In this document: positions 17,336 to 24,593 of the stretch, in pieces
Layout of the letters: each line of letters opens with the position of its first letter
Numbering within the stretch: position 1 is the stretch's first letter
Assembly: GCF_965262965.1 (NCBI RefSeq)
Contig: NZ_OZ253573.1
Coordinates: forward strand, 1 to 64,000
Length of the DNA: 64,000 nucleotides
Reading direction: 5' to 3'
Source: Poriferisodalis sp965262965
Lineage (GTDB): Bacteria; Actinomycetota; Acidimicrobiia; Acidimicrobiales; Poriferisodalaceae
Notes under the pieces: generated by a model
The model's database searches: none
What the model saw: the letters and a program-made list of their open reading frames with translations, nothing else
What the model was told of the DNA's origin: nothing
Program-made: the position numbers and the translations under genes

Positions 17336-18730
17336 GTGAGACCCCGGACGGGCAACGCAACCCACATCACCCAAGTAGCAGGCCGCGAGGTGCTTGATTC
17401 GCGCGGCAACCCGACGGTGGAAGCTGAGGTACGCACAGCGGGCGGCTCGGTCGGGCGCGCCATTGTGCCCTCAGGAGCTTCGACGGGCCAGTTCGAGGCC
17501 ACAGAGCTGCGTGACGGCGGCTCCCGTTACGGCGGCAAAGGCGTCAGCGCGGCTGTCGCCCACGTAAACGGAGAGATCGCCGATGCGATCGTGGGCTGCG
17601 ACGCGTTCGATCAGCGCCTCGTCGATCGCACGATGATCGAGCTAGATGCAACCATGAACAAGAGCCGGCTCGGCGCGAACGCCGTGCTGGCGGTGTCCCT
17701 CGCTGCTGCGCACGCCGCTGCGTCGGCGACTGGAGTGCCGCTGTATCGGCACGTCGGCGGGTCGAACGCTCATGTGCTGCCGACGCCGATGATGAACGTC
17801 ATCAACGGCGGCGAGCACGCCGACAACAACGTCGACCTGCAGGAGTTCATGATCGTGCCCGTCGGCGCCGCTTCCTTCTGCGAGGCGTTGCGCTGGGGCA
17901 CCGAGACGTATCACGCGCTGCGCGGGGTTCTGAGCGCTCGGGGCTTGTCGACTGCAGTGGGTGACGAGGGCGGCTTTGCTCCCGACCTGGATTCGAACGA
18001 AGCAGCCTTGAGCCTGCTCGTCGAGGCGATCTCCGTCGCGGGTTTCGAGCCCGGTGTCGATATGGCACTGGCGCTTGACATCGCGTCGACGGAGTTCTTC
18101 GCCAACGGCGTCTACACATTGGCGAGCGAGGGCCGACGGCTTGATGCGGACGAGTTCGCGGCCTACGTCGCCGGCCTGTGCGGTCGCTACCCGATCTGCT
18201 CGGTCGAGGACGGCATGGCCGAAGACGATTGGGACGGCTGGTCGCGCTTGGGCGAGTTGACGGGCGACCGGATTCAGCTGGTCGGCGATGACTTGTTCGT
18301 GACCAACATCGAGCGATTGGGACGCGGGATTGCCCAAGGCGTTGCCAACAGCGTGCTCGTCAAGGTCAACCAGATCGGCAGCCTCAGCGAGACGCTTGAC
18401 ACGGTCGAGATGGCCGCGCGGGCGGGCTACACGGCGGTGATGTCGCATCGCTCGGGCGAGACCGAGGACACGACCATCGCAGACCTCGCCGTCGCCACGA
18501 ACTGCGGCCTGATCAAGACGGGCGCGCCAGCGCGCTCGGATCGCGTCGCCAAGTACAACCAGCTGTTGCGTATCGAGGAAGAGCTGGGCGAGGTCGCCGC
18601 GTACCGGGGCGGCGGTGCGTTGGCACGTGGCTCGAGTGTCGGCGGTACTGGGCTCGGCGGTACTGGGCTCGGCGGTACTGGGCTCGGCGGTACTGGGCTC
18701 GGCGGTACTGGGCTCGGCGCGCCGAAATGA
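17336..18730 (+). CDS. eno: Enolase with a repetitive Gly-rich C-terminal tail
   Basis: Glycolytic 2-phosphoglycerate dehydratase. Landmarks: REVLDSRGNPTVEAEV (about residues 17-32), VPSGASTGQFEA, the metal site DEGGFAP, the signature segment ending HRSGETEDTTIADL, and the ending NQLLRIEEELGEVA. GTG 17336 is chosen because the conserved domain starts within 12 residues. The expected end is near residue 430. Here about 30 extra residues follow: GSSV, then five GGTGL units, then GAPK, encoded by a perfect 5 x 15 bp repeat. The active site is intact, so the tail is probably tolerated. The divIC start overlaps its stop. Confidence 0.96.
   Translation: MRPRTGNATHITQVAGREVLDSRGNPTVEAEVRTAGGSVGRAIVPSGASTGQFEATELRDGGSRYGGKGVSAAVAHVNGEIADAIVGCDAFDQRLVDRTMIELDATMNKSRLGANAVLAVSLAAAHAAASATGVPLYRHVGGSNAHVLPTPMMNVINGGEHADNNVDLQEFMIVPVGAASFCEALRWGTETYHALRGVLSARGLSTAVGDEGGFAPDLDSNEAALSLLVEAISVAGFEPGVDMALALDIASTEFFANGVYTLASEGRRLDADEFAAYVAGLCGRYPICSVEDGMAEDDWDGWSRLGELTGDRIQLVGDDLFVTNIERLGRGIAQGVANSVLVKVNQIGSLSETLDTVEMAARAGYTAVMSHRSGETEDTTIADLAVATNCGLIKTGAPARSDRVAKYNQLLRIEEELGEVAAYRGGGALARGSSVGGTGLGGTGLGGTGLGGTGLGGTGLGAPK
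18641..18715. repeat. Tandem repeat 5 x 15 bp at the eno 3' end
   Basis: Five perfect copies of GGCGGTACTGGGCTC (18641, 18656, 18671, 18686, 18701), in frame with eno, encoding (GGTGL)5. A partial GGC-GC unit precedes the stop. Perfect identity between copies implies recent expansion or ongoing homogenisation. Confidence 0.95.
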
Positions 18731-19119
18731 GCGCTGAGGAGCCCACGCCGATTCGGACAAAGTCGGCGCGCCCGCGGGCGATGGCCGTCGTCGCCGGACT
18801 GATCGTGACAATCGCAGCGGTGGGTGTGGTCGCAGTGCTCTTGTTGCCGTGGCAGAACCTGTCCAGCCAGCGTCGCAGCATCGATCACGCCACCGAGACA
18901 CTGGCGCGGCTGCAGGCGGAGACGAGCCACCTCGATCAGCGAGTCGCCGAAGCCAAGGATCCAGTCGTCGTCGAGCGCATCGCGCGTGAGCAGCTGTCTT
19001 TGGTGCGCGAAGGCGACACGCTGTATCGACTGAACGTGGACCCGGCCGATGCAGTGAGCCTGCCGCTCGCGTGGCCGCTGCCGGGCGTGGCGCATCTGCT
19101 GGGGGGCGCAGATCGCTAG
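18727..19119 (+). CDS. Septum formation initiator, FtsB/DivIC family
   Basis: A 130-aa single-pass membrane protein of the FtsB/DivIC family acting in the divisome. It has a short basic cytoplasmic N terminus, one membrane helix (about residues 19-42, MAVVAGLIVTIAAVGVVAVL), and then an extracytoplasmic coiled coil (about 46-75, with Leu/Ala heptads) and the conserved DPVVVERIAREQLSLVREGD segment. It overlaps eno by four bases, as in most actinobacteria. Its usual followers DUF501 and ppx are displaced by about 17 kb. The stop overlaps the convergent TetR stop. Confidence 0.9.
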   Translation: MSAEEPTPIRTKSARPRAMAVVAGLIVTIAAVGVVAVLLLPWQNLSSQRRSIDHATETLARLQAETSHLDQRVAEAKDPVVVERIAREQLSLVREGDTLYRLNVDPADAVSLPLAWPLPGVAHLLGGADR

Positions 19120-19788
19120 TCGGTCATGATGCGCATCGCGCGGCCGATGATCGTCTCGCGGTACAGCTCAGGGTCGACACAGCGCTGCTCGAGCGAGAGG
19201 CGGATGGTGCCCACGGCGGCTGCCGCCCGGATTCGCCCGTCGGCGTCGGGAGACGGTCCCACGAGCCAGGCGAAGAGTTCGCGCGCCTGTGATCTCAGAC
19301 GCTGTCCCATCGCGCTCTGCTGGACGGCAACATCGTCGGCTACCAGCTGGAAGATCTGGATGTCGCGAGCCAGCAAGTCGTAGTAGCGGTCGAGAACGTC
19401 GCGAAGTGCGTCGGGGCTGCGAGCCAGCTCGGCTATATGGGCCAGCACGGCCTCGCCATCACGTTCCATCGGGGCGAGGAGGCCGGAAAGAACGTCGTCT
19501 TTGCCGGAAAAGTGGTACTAGAGCAAAGTGGTAATAGAGCGCTGCCGGTGTCAGATTGACGCCCGAGGTGAGCTGGCGAATCGACGTACCGCGATAGCCG
19601 TGCTTGGCGAACAGATCCCGTGCTCTGTGCAGGATCTGGTCTCTCATGTCCGCAGGTGCGTGCGCATCGCGGGAAGGCTTCGCGTTCGGCTGTGCCGCCG
19701 GAGCGTCACCGTACACGCGCTCCGGTCTCGATTCGTTGTCCGCGACGGCCTCCTGCTCGGCCACGGCGCCAACCTGCTGTTGCCGCAC
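19116..19788 (-). pseudogene. TetR-family regulator broken by a 16-bp tandem duplication
   Basis: The N-terminal helix-turn-helix is intact (RARDLFAKHGYRGTSIRQL, then LTPAALYYHF), but the frame then runs into ALVPLFRQRRR and stops near 19459. The ligand-binding part (DGEAVLAHIAELARSPDALRDVL and onward) is in another frame, ending at 19116. A 16-base direct duplication (19509-19524/19525-19540) lies exactly at the break; removing one copy rejoins LYYHF with SGKDDVLSGLLAPMERDGEAV, a normal TetR sequence of about 218 aa. GTG 19788 has GGGAGGA ten bases upstream; ATG 19647 is an alternative. It diverges from the coxS-coxM genes and probably regulated them. Confidence 0.85.
19509..19540. repeat. 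16-bp direct duplication disrupting the TetR gene
   Basis: AAAGTGGTACTAGAGC (19509-19524) is followed immediately by AAAGTGGTAATAGAGC (19525-19540), with 15 of 16 bases identical. The unit length is not a multiple of three, so it shifts the reading frame by one. Confidence 0.95.
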
Positions 19789-19878
19789 ATGCGGGGATTC
19801 CTCCCGCCCGTGCTTGTGTCGCGCGCAGCTGTCACATAGGGCATGATGGTGCCCGCTCGGCCCCTGGGTCGGCGAGAG

Positions 19879-19930
19879 ATGCTCGGCCTTTTGGCCGACG
19901 AAACATGCTCGGCCTTTTGGCCGACGAACA
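19879..19930. promoter_or_regulatory. Two tandem palindromic 26-bp units in the tetR-coxS intergenic region
   Basis: Two 26-base units (19879-19904 and 19905-19930) differ only in their last two bases. Each contains the self-complementary TCGGCC-TTTT-GGCCGA, so two identical hairpins or operator sites stand side by side, ending 13 bases before the coxS start. Position between divergent genes suggests a TetR operator or a leader structure; that role is inference. Confidence 0.6.
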
Positions 19931-19943
19931 AAGAGGGGTCACT

Positions 19944-20411
19944 GTGGAGATCAGCGTCACTGTCAACGGCGAGACCCGCACTGGCGACGTCGAGCCGCGC
20001 ACGCTGCTGGTGTACTGGCTGCGGGACGACTTGCGGCTGACGGGGACGAACGTGGGCTGCGACACGTCCTCATGCGGTGCCTGCACGGTGCACGTGAACG
20101 GCGAGTCGGTGAAGTCGTGCACGATGCTCGCGGTACAGGCAGACGGCGACGACATCCTCACCATCGAGGGCTTGGCGCCATCGGAGGACGAGATGCATCC
20201 GATGCAAGAGGCGTTCCGGGCGAACCATGGCTTGCAGTGCGGTTACTGCACGCCTGGCATGGTCATGGCTGCGGTTTCGCTGCTCGAGGAAAATCCCAGC
20301 CCGACCGAACGCGAAGTTCGCTTAGGCCTCGAAGGGAACCTGTGCCGATGCACGGGCTACCACAACATCGTCAAGTCGGTGCTCGCCTGCGCGGGCCAGG
20401 CATCGGACTGA
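19944..20411 (+). CDS. coxS: Carbon-monoxide-dehydrogenase-type small subunit, 2 x [2Fe-2S]
   Basis: Iron-sulfur subunit of a xanthine-oxidase-family molybdo-hydroxylase, closest in sequence style to CoxS. Eight Cys ligands are present: the plant-ferredoxin-type set C-DTSSC-GAC with a later SC (about residues 38-59), and the C-terminal set CGYC and CRC (about 97-134, in GLQCGYCTPGM and GNLCRCTGYHNI). GTG 19944 is preceded by GAGGGG. The 155-aa length is typical. coxM follows after 13 bases. No large catalytic subunit (CoxL) occurs anywhere in the window. Confidence 0.92.
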   Translation: MEISVTVNGETRTGDVEPRTLLVYWLRDDLRLTGTNVGCDTSSCGACTVHVNGESVKSCTMLAVQADGDDILTIEGLAPSEDEMHPMQEAFRANHGLQCGYCTPGMVMAAVSLLEENPSPTEREVRLGLEGNLCRCTGYHNIVKSVLACAGQASD

Positions 20412-20424
20412 GAGGGACGCAGAG

Positions 20425-21252
20425 ATGATTCCAGCAGCATTCGACTACGTGCGGGCCGGTTGCGCAGACGAAGCAATCACCCTTCTGGGAGAGCACGGCG
20501 ACGAGGCCAAGCTGCTCGCCGGCGGCCATTCCCTCTTGCCGATGATGAAGCTGCGCTTGGCAGTGCCCAGCGTGCTCATCGACATCGGCCGGGTCACCGA
20601 CCTCAGCTATGTGAACGACGGCGGCGACCACATCGCCATCGGGGCGCTGACCCGCCACCGGGCCCTCGAAACCAGCGAGCTGCTGGCGGCCGAGTGCCCG
20701 ATCCTGGCGCACGTCGCTGGAGAGGTCGGCGACCCTCAGGTCCGTCACCGTGGCACGCTCGGCGGTTCGCTCGCGCACTCCGATCCGGCGTCGGACCTCC
20801 CCGCTGCGGTGCTGGCACTGGGCGGCACGCTCGTCGCGCAAGGCCCCGACGGCTCACGTGAGATCGCGGCCGGCGACTTCTTCGCCGGCTATTTCGAGTC
20901 GGCACTCGCCGACGACGAGATGCTCACCGAGGTGCGGGTGCCCAAGGCACCGGGTGCGGGTTGGAACTACCAGAAGTTCAACCGGCGGGCCCAGGACTGG
21001 GCCATCGTTGGTGCGGCAGCTGTGACGGTGAACGGCGGCACGAATGTGGCGCTTGTGAACATGGGCTCCACGCCGATTCGAGCTACTGCGGTCGAGGCTG
21101 CGCTGACCGGCGGCGCGTCGGCCGCTGACGCAGCCGAGCAGGCGGCCGAGGGCACCGATGCCCCCACCGACCTCAACGCCACCCCGGACTACCGCAACCA
21201 TCTCGCTCGGGTGCTGACCCGGCGAGCGCTGGAGGCCGCCGGCATCGCCTAG
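20425..21252 (+). CDS. coxM: Carbon-monoxide-dehydrogenase-type medium subunit, FAD-binding
   Basis: FAD subunit passing electrons from the iron-sulfur clusters. The two FAD signatures of the vanillyl-alcohol-oxidase-type fold are clear: AGGHSLLPMMKLRLA (about residues 32-46) and HRGTLGGSLAHSDPASDLPA (about 108-127). The CO-dehydrogenase C-terminal domain follows (about 170-275). A Shine-Dalgarno GAGAGGGACGCAG precedes ATG 20425. It is clearly co-transcribed with coxS. Directly after the stop is a duplicated GC-rich repeat, and then an SDR gene on the other strand, so the operon ends here without coxL. Confidence 0.92.
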   Translation: MIPAAFDYVRAGCADEAITLLGEHGDEAKLLAGGHSLLPMMKLRLAVPSVLIDIGRVTDLSYVNDGGDHIAIGALTRHRALETSELLAAECPILAHVAGEVGDPQVRHRGTLGGSLAHSDPASDLPAAVLALGGTLVAQGPDGSREIAAGDFFAGYFESALADDEMLTEVRVPKAPGAGWNYQKFNRRAQDWAIVGAAAVTVNGGTNVALVNMGSTPIRATAVEAALTGGASAADAAEQAAEGTDAPTDLNATPDYRNHLARVLTRRALEAAGIA

Positions 21253-21265
21253 ACGCCGAGCGGCG

Positions 21266-21303
21266 CCGCCGGTCTTGACCGGCGGTTGCTTGACCGGCGG
21301 TTG
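21266..21303. repeat. Inverted and tandem repeat after coxM
   Basis: CCGCCGGTC-TT-GACCGGCGG (21266-21285) is a perfect 9-bp inverted repeat that could act as a terminator stem, and the 15-base CTTGACCGGCGGTTG is duplicated perfectly at 21274-21288 and 21289-21303. No T-tract follows. The rest of the gap to 21382 shows nothing else recognisable. Confidence 0.75.
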
Positions 21304-21382
21304 CAACCGAACGCGGTCGCCGCAACGCCATGCGCGCTGGCGCGACTGTCGCGTACGGGCTCAGTCGCAGCTGAGCCCTGGT

Positions 21383-22126
21383 TCAGTCGAGCAGGCCCGT
21401 GGCTTGACCGCCGTCGATCAGCAGGCCGGTGCCAGTGATGAACTTGGCCTGCTCGCTGCACAGGAACGCCACCGCTGCCCCGAAATCGTCGGAATCGCCG
21501 CAAATGCCCATCGGGTTGCTCTTGCCGGCATCTTCTTGGTTCATCATCTTGGACACCCGGGCGGTCCAGTGAGTGCCGGGCTGGGCGGAGTTCACGGTCA
21601 CGCCGTCGGCCGCCACCTCGCGAGCCGTGATCTTGAGGAAGCTGGTGAGGCCTGCGCGCGCGACCGAGCTGGCGAGCAGGAACGGGATCGGCTGCTTCAC
21701 GCCGACGCTGGTTATGGCGCAGACCCGGCCCCAGCCCCGCTCACGCATCGGCGGGATGGCAACCCGGCACATCTCGATCATGGCCTTGCAGTTCATGTCG
21801 AAGGCCATCTGGAACGCTTCCATCTCGGTGTTGGAGAAAATGCCGGGAGGAGGGCCGCCGGCATTGGTGACCAAGATGTCCACCGAGCCCAGCCCCGCGA
21901 TGGCCTGCTCGACAAAGCTGCGACCGCTAGAGGGGTCGCTCATGTCGGCAGTGATGGTGAGCACATCTGCGTCGATTTGCGCCGCCGCCGCAGCCAACCG
22001 CTGCGGGTCGCGGCCACAGATGGCGACGCGGACTCCGTCGGCCGCGAGTGCCTTCGCCGCTCCGAGCCCCAGCCCTGCTGATGCTGCGGCGACTGCCGCT
22101 GTGCGTCCTGCAATTCCCAAGTCCAT
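21383..22126 (-). CDS. SDR-family oxidoreductase
   Basis: A 247-aa short-chain dehydrogenase/reductase. The start ATG (22126) gives MDLGIAGRTAAVAAASAGLG, where the cofactor loop is AAASAGLGLG rather than TGxxxGxG, as in several 3-oxoacyl-ACP-reductase-like SDRs. NAGG is present at about residues 87-90. The usual YxxxK active site is not obvious: the region reads LASSVARAGLTSFLKI, so the catalytic Tyr appears replaced (Ser-Ser-Val context) and activity is uncertain. The FITGTGLLIDGG ending is standard. Substrate unknown. The neighbouring desaturase is divergent. Confidence 0.85.
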   Translation of the reverse strand: MDLGIAGRTAAVAAASAGLGLGAAKALAADGVRVAICGRDPQRLAAAAAQIDADVLTITADMSDPSSGRSFVEQAIAGLGSVDILVTNAGGPPPGIFSNTEMEAFQMAFDMNCKAMIEMCRVAIPPMRERGWGRVCAITSVGVKQPIPFLLASSVARAGLTSFLKITAREVAADGVTVNSAQPGTHWTARVSKMMNQEDAGKSNPMGICGDSDDFGAAVAFLCSEQAKFITGTGLLIDGGQATGLLD

Positions 22127-22273
22127 TGCTGTCTCCCTTGTCTGGCCGCAGTAGAGGCCCCGATGCCGAGCGTCCGTGCTGGCCCTTGCGCCGCCCGGAA
22201 CCGTAGCCAATACCGGCCGCAAGGATCAGCACTGCGAGCCGCCGACGCGAAAGCACCGCCTAGCATCGAGAGG

Positions 22274-23278
22274 GTGACGGCGACGGATGTCGAGATGTCG
22301 CACGACGAGATCGTGGCCAAGATGACCGGCGGCATGGCGCGGCCGGACTTGCCCGCGTTCGCGGGGTCGCAGCGTTTGCGACCAGACGGTCGGCCCAAGC
22401 CAGCGTTCCGGTCCCAGTTGCGCCGCATCCCGAATGCGATCAATGCGCTCGAAGTTGTCGCGACGCTGGCCGCGCCCGTGGCAGTCATAGCGGCTGTTGT
22501 GGCCATCGGCCATCCGTTGGCGGTGGTCGCAGCTGTGCCGGTCATCGGCACGCTGCAGCTGCGAATGTTCATCCTCCACCACGAGGCGTCGCACAGGCTG
22601 CTGTTCTCGAACCGCTGGCTGAACGACCGCATCGGCATCAACCTCGTGGGCTGGTTCCCGTTCGGCACAGGTGCGCACCACTACCGCCGGGGCCATGCCA
22701 ACCACCACCGGGACGAATTCGGCCCCCGCGAGCCGGATTTCCTGCTGTATTCGCTCTACCCAATTGCGCGGTCGTCGCTTCGCCGCAAGTTCATGCGGGA
22801 TGTGGCGGGCGTGTCGGCATGGCGCATCGTCAAGCCCCGGTTCACCGGCTTGGCCAAGCTCAAGTTCCTGCCGCTGAGCCTGCGGTTCTTTGCGGGCCAG
22901 GCCGTCGTGTTCGCTGCCTTCTGGCTGGCGGGGCACCCCTGGCTGTACCTGTTCTTGTGGGTTGTGCCCTTCTTCACCTGGTACCAGATCATCAACCGCT
23001 TGCGGGCCATCACCGAGCACGGTGGCATGACCCGGACTTGCGATCGTCGCAACACCACGCACCACATCCGCCAGAGCTGGCTGGCCCGAGTGCTGTTCGT
23101 GCCGTTCCACGTCGGCTATCACCTAGCGCATCACGTTGATTCGGGCGTGCCGGCTCGCAACTTGGCGCGTCTGAACAGGGCGCTTGTCGACGACGGCTAC
23201 CTTCCCGCTGAGGCTTCGTGGCCCACCTACCGTTCGCTTTGGCGTGCACTCGCCTCGGGTACGTCGCAAACCGCGTAG
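22274..23278 (+). CDS. Membrane fatty acid desaturase family protein
   Basis: A di-iron membrane desaturase/hydroxylase. All three His clusters are present: HHEASHR, then GHANHH and finally HLAHHVD; an additional TTHH motif precedes the last. Hydrophobic stretches at the N-terminal third (ALEVVATLAAPVAVIAAVVA) and middle (FFAGQAVVFAAFWLAG, LYLFLWVVPFFTWYQ) give about four membrane helices. GTG 22274 starts a 334-aa protein; ATG 22295 is an alternative. Probable role is lipid or small-molecule desaturation; the substrate cannot be read from sequence. Confidence 0.88.
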   Translation: MTATDVEMSHDEIVAKMTGGMARPDLPAFAGSQRLRPDGRPKPAFRSQLRRIPNAINALEVVATLAAPVAVIAAVVAIGHPLAVVAAVPVIGTLQLRMFILHHEASHRLLFSNRWLNDRIGINLVGWFPFGTGAHHYRRGHANHHRDEFGPREPDFLLYSLYPIARSSLRRKFMRDVAGVSAWRIVKPRFTGLAKLKFLPLSLRFFAGQAVVFAAFWLAGHPWLYLFLWVVPFFTWYQIINRLRAITEHGGMTRTCDRRNTTHHIRQSWLARVLFVPFHVGYHLAHHVDSGVPARNLARLNRALVDDGYLPAEASWPTYRSLWRALASGTSQTA

Positions 23279-23377
23279 AGGCCGAGCGGCGCGTGAGCAA
23301 AGCGAACAAGAGCGGAAGGCGGCTCGCGCTGCCGCACAGGCCGTGACCGATTCGCACACCCTGTGAGCACCGACGCC

Positions 23378-23415
23378 ACGTCGCCGGCGACGTCGAGACG
23401 AGGGTTGAGCGTCTC
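23378..23415. promoter_or_regulatory. Palindromes upstream of the aldo/keto reductase gene
   Basis: ACGTCGCC-GGCGACGT (23378-23393) is a perfect 16-bp palindrome, directly followed by GAGACG ... CGTCTC (23395-23400 and 23410-23415). They end 21 bases before the ATG of the aldo/keto reductase, a likely operator or leader position. The regulator is unknown. Confidence 0.4.
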
Positions 23416-23436
23416 CGTCGAATACGTTTCGAGGCC

Positions 23437-24474
23437 ATGTCGCAACTGAAGTCATCCCAGCTCGGTTCACACAGCGGTCTCCAGGTCTCGGAGCTCTGCT
23501 TGGGAACCATGAACTTCGGGATTCCTGGTCGGGGCCACCAGGGGGACTGGACCCTCGACGTCGACTCAGCACGACCCATCTTCGAAGCGGCCATCGAGCG
23601 TGGCCTCTACTACTTCGACTGCGCGGACATCTACGGGGTGGGCGCGTCCGAAGAGGTCGTGGGCCAGTTGCTGCGAGAGCTGCTGCCTCGTGAGAAATTC
23701 GTGCTGACCACAAAGGTGTCGATGCCGATGGGCCGCAATCCCAACGAGGGCGGGCTGTCGCGCAAGCACATCATGGAGGGCGTTGACAACTCGTTGCGGC
23801 GGCTCGGCGTCGATTACGTGGATCAGCTGATCATCCACCGTCACCCGCACGGAATCCCCGGCAGCGTCCACACGCCGATAACCGAGTCGCTGGAAGCGCT
23901 GCACGATGTGGTGAAAGCGGGCAAGGCGCTGTACCTCGGCGGCTCCTCGATGTTCGCGTGGCAGTTCGCCGAGTTGCAGATGACTGCCGAGATGAGGGGT
24001 TGGACCAAGTTCGTCTCGATGCAGAATCACTACAACCTCATCTACCGCGAGGAAGAGCGCGAGATGAACCCCTATTGCGCGAGCACCGGCGTGGCGCTCA
24101 CCCCGTGGTCGCCGCTGGCACGGGGCATTTTGGCGGGGTCGTACCAAGGTGGCCTTGAGGCTGGCACCACCAACAGGTCGCAGGGGCAGGATCGTGCTCG
24201 TACCGAGAGCCTGTACCGGGGCGAGCGGGATTTCGACATCGCCGCCCGGGTGTCCGAGGTGGCCAAGCGGCTCGATGTGCGCCCCGCCCAAGTGGCGCTG
24301 GCGTGGCTGGTGAACAAGCCCGAGATCACCGCCCCAGTCGTTGGCGTGTCGAAGATCAGCCAGCTCGACCAACTCGTCGAGGCCACGATGATCGAGCTCA
24401 GCCCCGACGACACCGCCTACCTCGAAGAGCTCTACCAGCCCGTAGAGAACCTGCTCTCACTCGGTACCAGCTGA
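23437..24474 (+). CDS. Aldo/keto reductase
   Basis: NADPH-dependent aldo/keto reductase of the Tas/YajO-like type (345 aa). Catalytic residues are recognisable: FDCADIYGVGASEE (Asp and Tyr), TTKVSMP (Lys) and IIHRHPH (His). The NADP-binding end is GVSKISQLDQLVEA. A LARGILAGSY segment after TPWSPL is typical for this subfamily. It lies alone between the desaturase and the TPR gene. Substrate unknown; oxidised aldehydes or ketones are the general class. Confidence 0.92.
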   Translation: MSQLKSSQLGSHSGLQVSELCLGTMNFGIPGRGHQGDWTLDVDSARPIFEAAIERGLYYFDCADIYGVGASEEVVGQLLRELLPREKFVLTTKVSMPMGRNPNEGGLSRKHIMEGVDNSLRRLGVDYVDQLIIHRHPHGIPGSVHTPITESLEALHDVVKAGKALYLGGSSMFAWQFAELQMTAEMRGWTKFVSMQNHYNLIYREEEREMNPYCASTGVALTPWSPLARGILAGSYQGGLEAGTTNRSQGQDRARTESLYRGERDFDIAARVSEVAKRLDVRPAQVALAWLVNKPEITAPVVGVSKISQLDQLVEATMIELSPDDTAYLEELYQPVENLLSLGTS

Positions 24475-24593
24475 TCCCTTCCGCCATGAATCGGGTGAGC
24501 TTCGGGGTGTGACGAGCACACATGCGACGTCAGCGAATTCCGCACTTCATGAGAGGTAGTGTCGCACTCAGCGCCTTTCCATGAGGAACCGAG

